Assembly: GCA_013215515.1 (NCBI GenBank)
Contig: JABSPC010000132.1
Span: 1-6,769 of the forward strand
Direction: 5' to 3'
DNA length: 6,769 bases
From: Crocinitomicaceae bacterium
Lineage (GTDB): Bacteria > Bacteroidota > Bacteroidia > Flavobacteriales_D > Crocinitomicaceae
Under the pieces are notes generated by a model. The model was not told the DNA's origin. It worked only from the letters and a program-made list of their open reading frames with translations, and made no database searches. This document shows positions 6,585-6,769 of this stretch, piece after piece. Both the position numbers and the translations under genes were made by a program. Within the stretch, counting starts at the first letter, position 1. Each line of letters starts with the position of its first letter.

Positions 6585-6769
6585 GTAATAAAGAGGACTT
6601 TTTATCATTTCAAGGACAGACAAATCCGTTTCCATACCTAATTGAGGTTGACAGAGCGGACGGAATTTACATTTACGATAAAGAAGGACGGTCTTATATG
6701 GACATGATTGCGGGTGTCGCGGTAAACAACATTGGTCACAACCATCCCATAATAAAAGAAGCAATCAAA
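6581..6769 (+). CDS. Class-III PLP-dependent aminotransferase, N-terminal part (cut by window end)
   Basis: An ATG at 6581 opens 63 codons that run off the right edge without a stop. The sequence resembles the N-terminus of class-III aminotransferases (acetylornithine, ornithine and 4-aminobutyrate aminotransferase family): QTNPFPYLIEVDRADGIYIY (13-32), then DKEGRSYMDMIAGVAVNNIGHNHPIIKEAI (33-62). The D-x-EG-x-x-YxD segment and the GHNHP motif are characteristic. Full members have about 390-450 residues, so most of the protein, including the PLP-binding lysine, lies outside the window and the substrate cannot be told. The start overlaps the stop of the Spy-like gene by four bases (ATGA), indicating translational coupling and membership of the same operon. 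Confidence 0.88.
   Translation, partial: MSNKEDFLSFQGQTNPFPYLIEVDRADGIYIYDKEGRSYMDMIAGVAVNNIGHNHPIIKEAIK

Noticed and set aside
6468..6764. 98-codon minus-strand open frame across the end of the Spy-like gene and the aminotransferase start
   Set aside because: It is antisense to two coupled genes, and the plus-strand frame here gives a recognisable class-III aminotransferase N-terminus.

Overview
The window looks like chromosomal DNA of a member of the Bacteroidota, most likely the order Flavobacteriales. I base this on the AT-rich sequence, the split transketolase, an ECF sigma factor followed by a membrane protein and a Spy-like periplasmic protein, signal peptides ending in FGQ, FCQ or LSQ, and a large modular CUB/PKD-type secreted protein of the kind exported by the type IX secretion system. 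I cannot assign a genus. I see no rRNA, tRNA, CRISPR, insertion sequence or phage gene.

Left third (1-1428, minus strand): two genes read leftward as a probable operon. A small secreted protein of unknown function (120 aa) comes first. Seven bases later comes a large secreted modular protein that runs off the left edge: 352 codons are visible, with a signal peptide, a CUB domain, a PKD-like segment and probably the start of a P-domain. Upstream of the pair is a site resembling an ECF-sigma promoter (GCAACC, 17 bases, GTCTAA).

The 321-base divergent intergenic region (1429-1749) holds that promoter and, facing right, a Bacteroidota-type -7 element (TAGATTTG) flanked by a 9-bp direct repeat.

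Right two thirds (1750-6769, plus strand): seven genes are packed with gaps of at most 23 bases and no visible terminator, so they are probably one transcript. In order they are the transketolase N-terminal subunit, a secreted von Willebrand factor A (VWA) protein, the transketolase C-terminal subunit, an ECF sigma factor, a single-pass membrane protein with a very acidic outer domain (putative anti-sigma), a basic Spy/LTxxQ-like periplasmic protein with a Gly/Pro/Arg-rich tail (putative sensor), and the first 63 codons of a class-III PLP aminotransferase. The VWA gene sits exactly between the two transketolase halves, joined by TAA|TTG on one side and an ATGA overlap on the other.

The sigma, membrane and periplasmic proteins plausibly form one envelope-sensing circuit. 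The opposite charges of the last two suggest that they bind each other. The ECF-like promoter of the divergent secreted-protein operon makes it a candidate target of that circuit. The link to transketolase and an aminotransferase is co-transcription only; no shared biochemical role can be read from the sequence.
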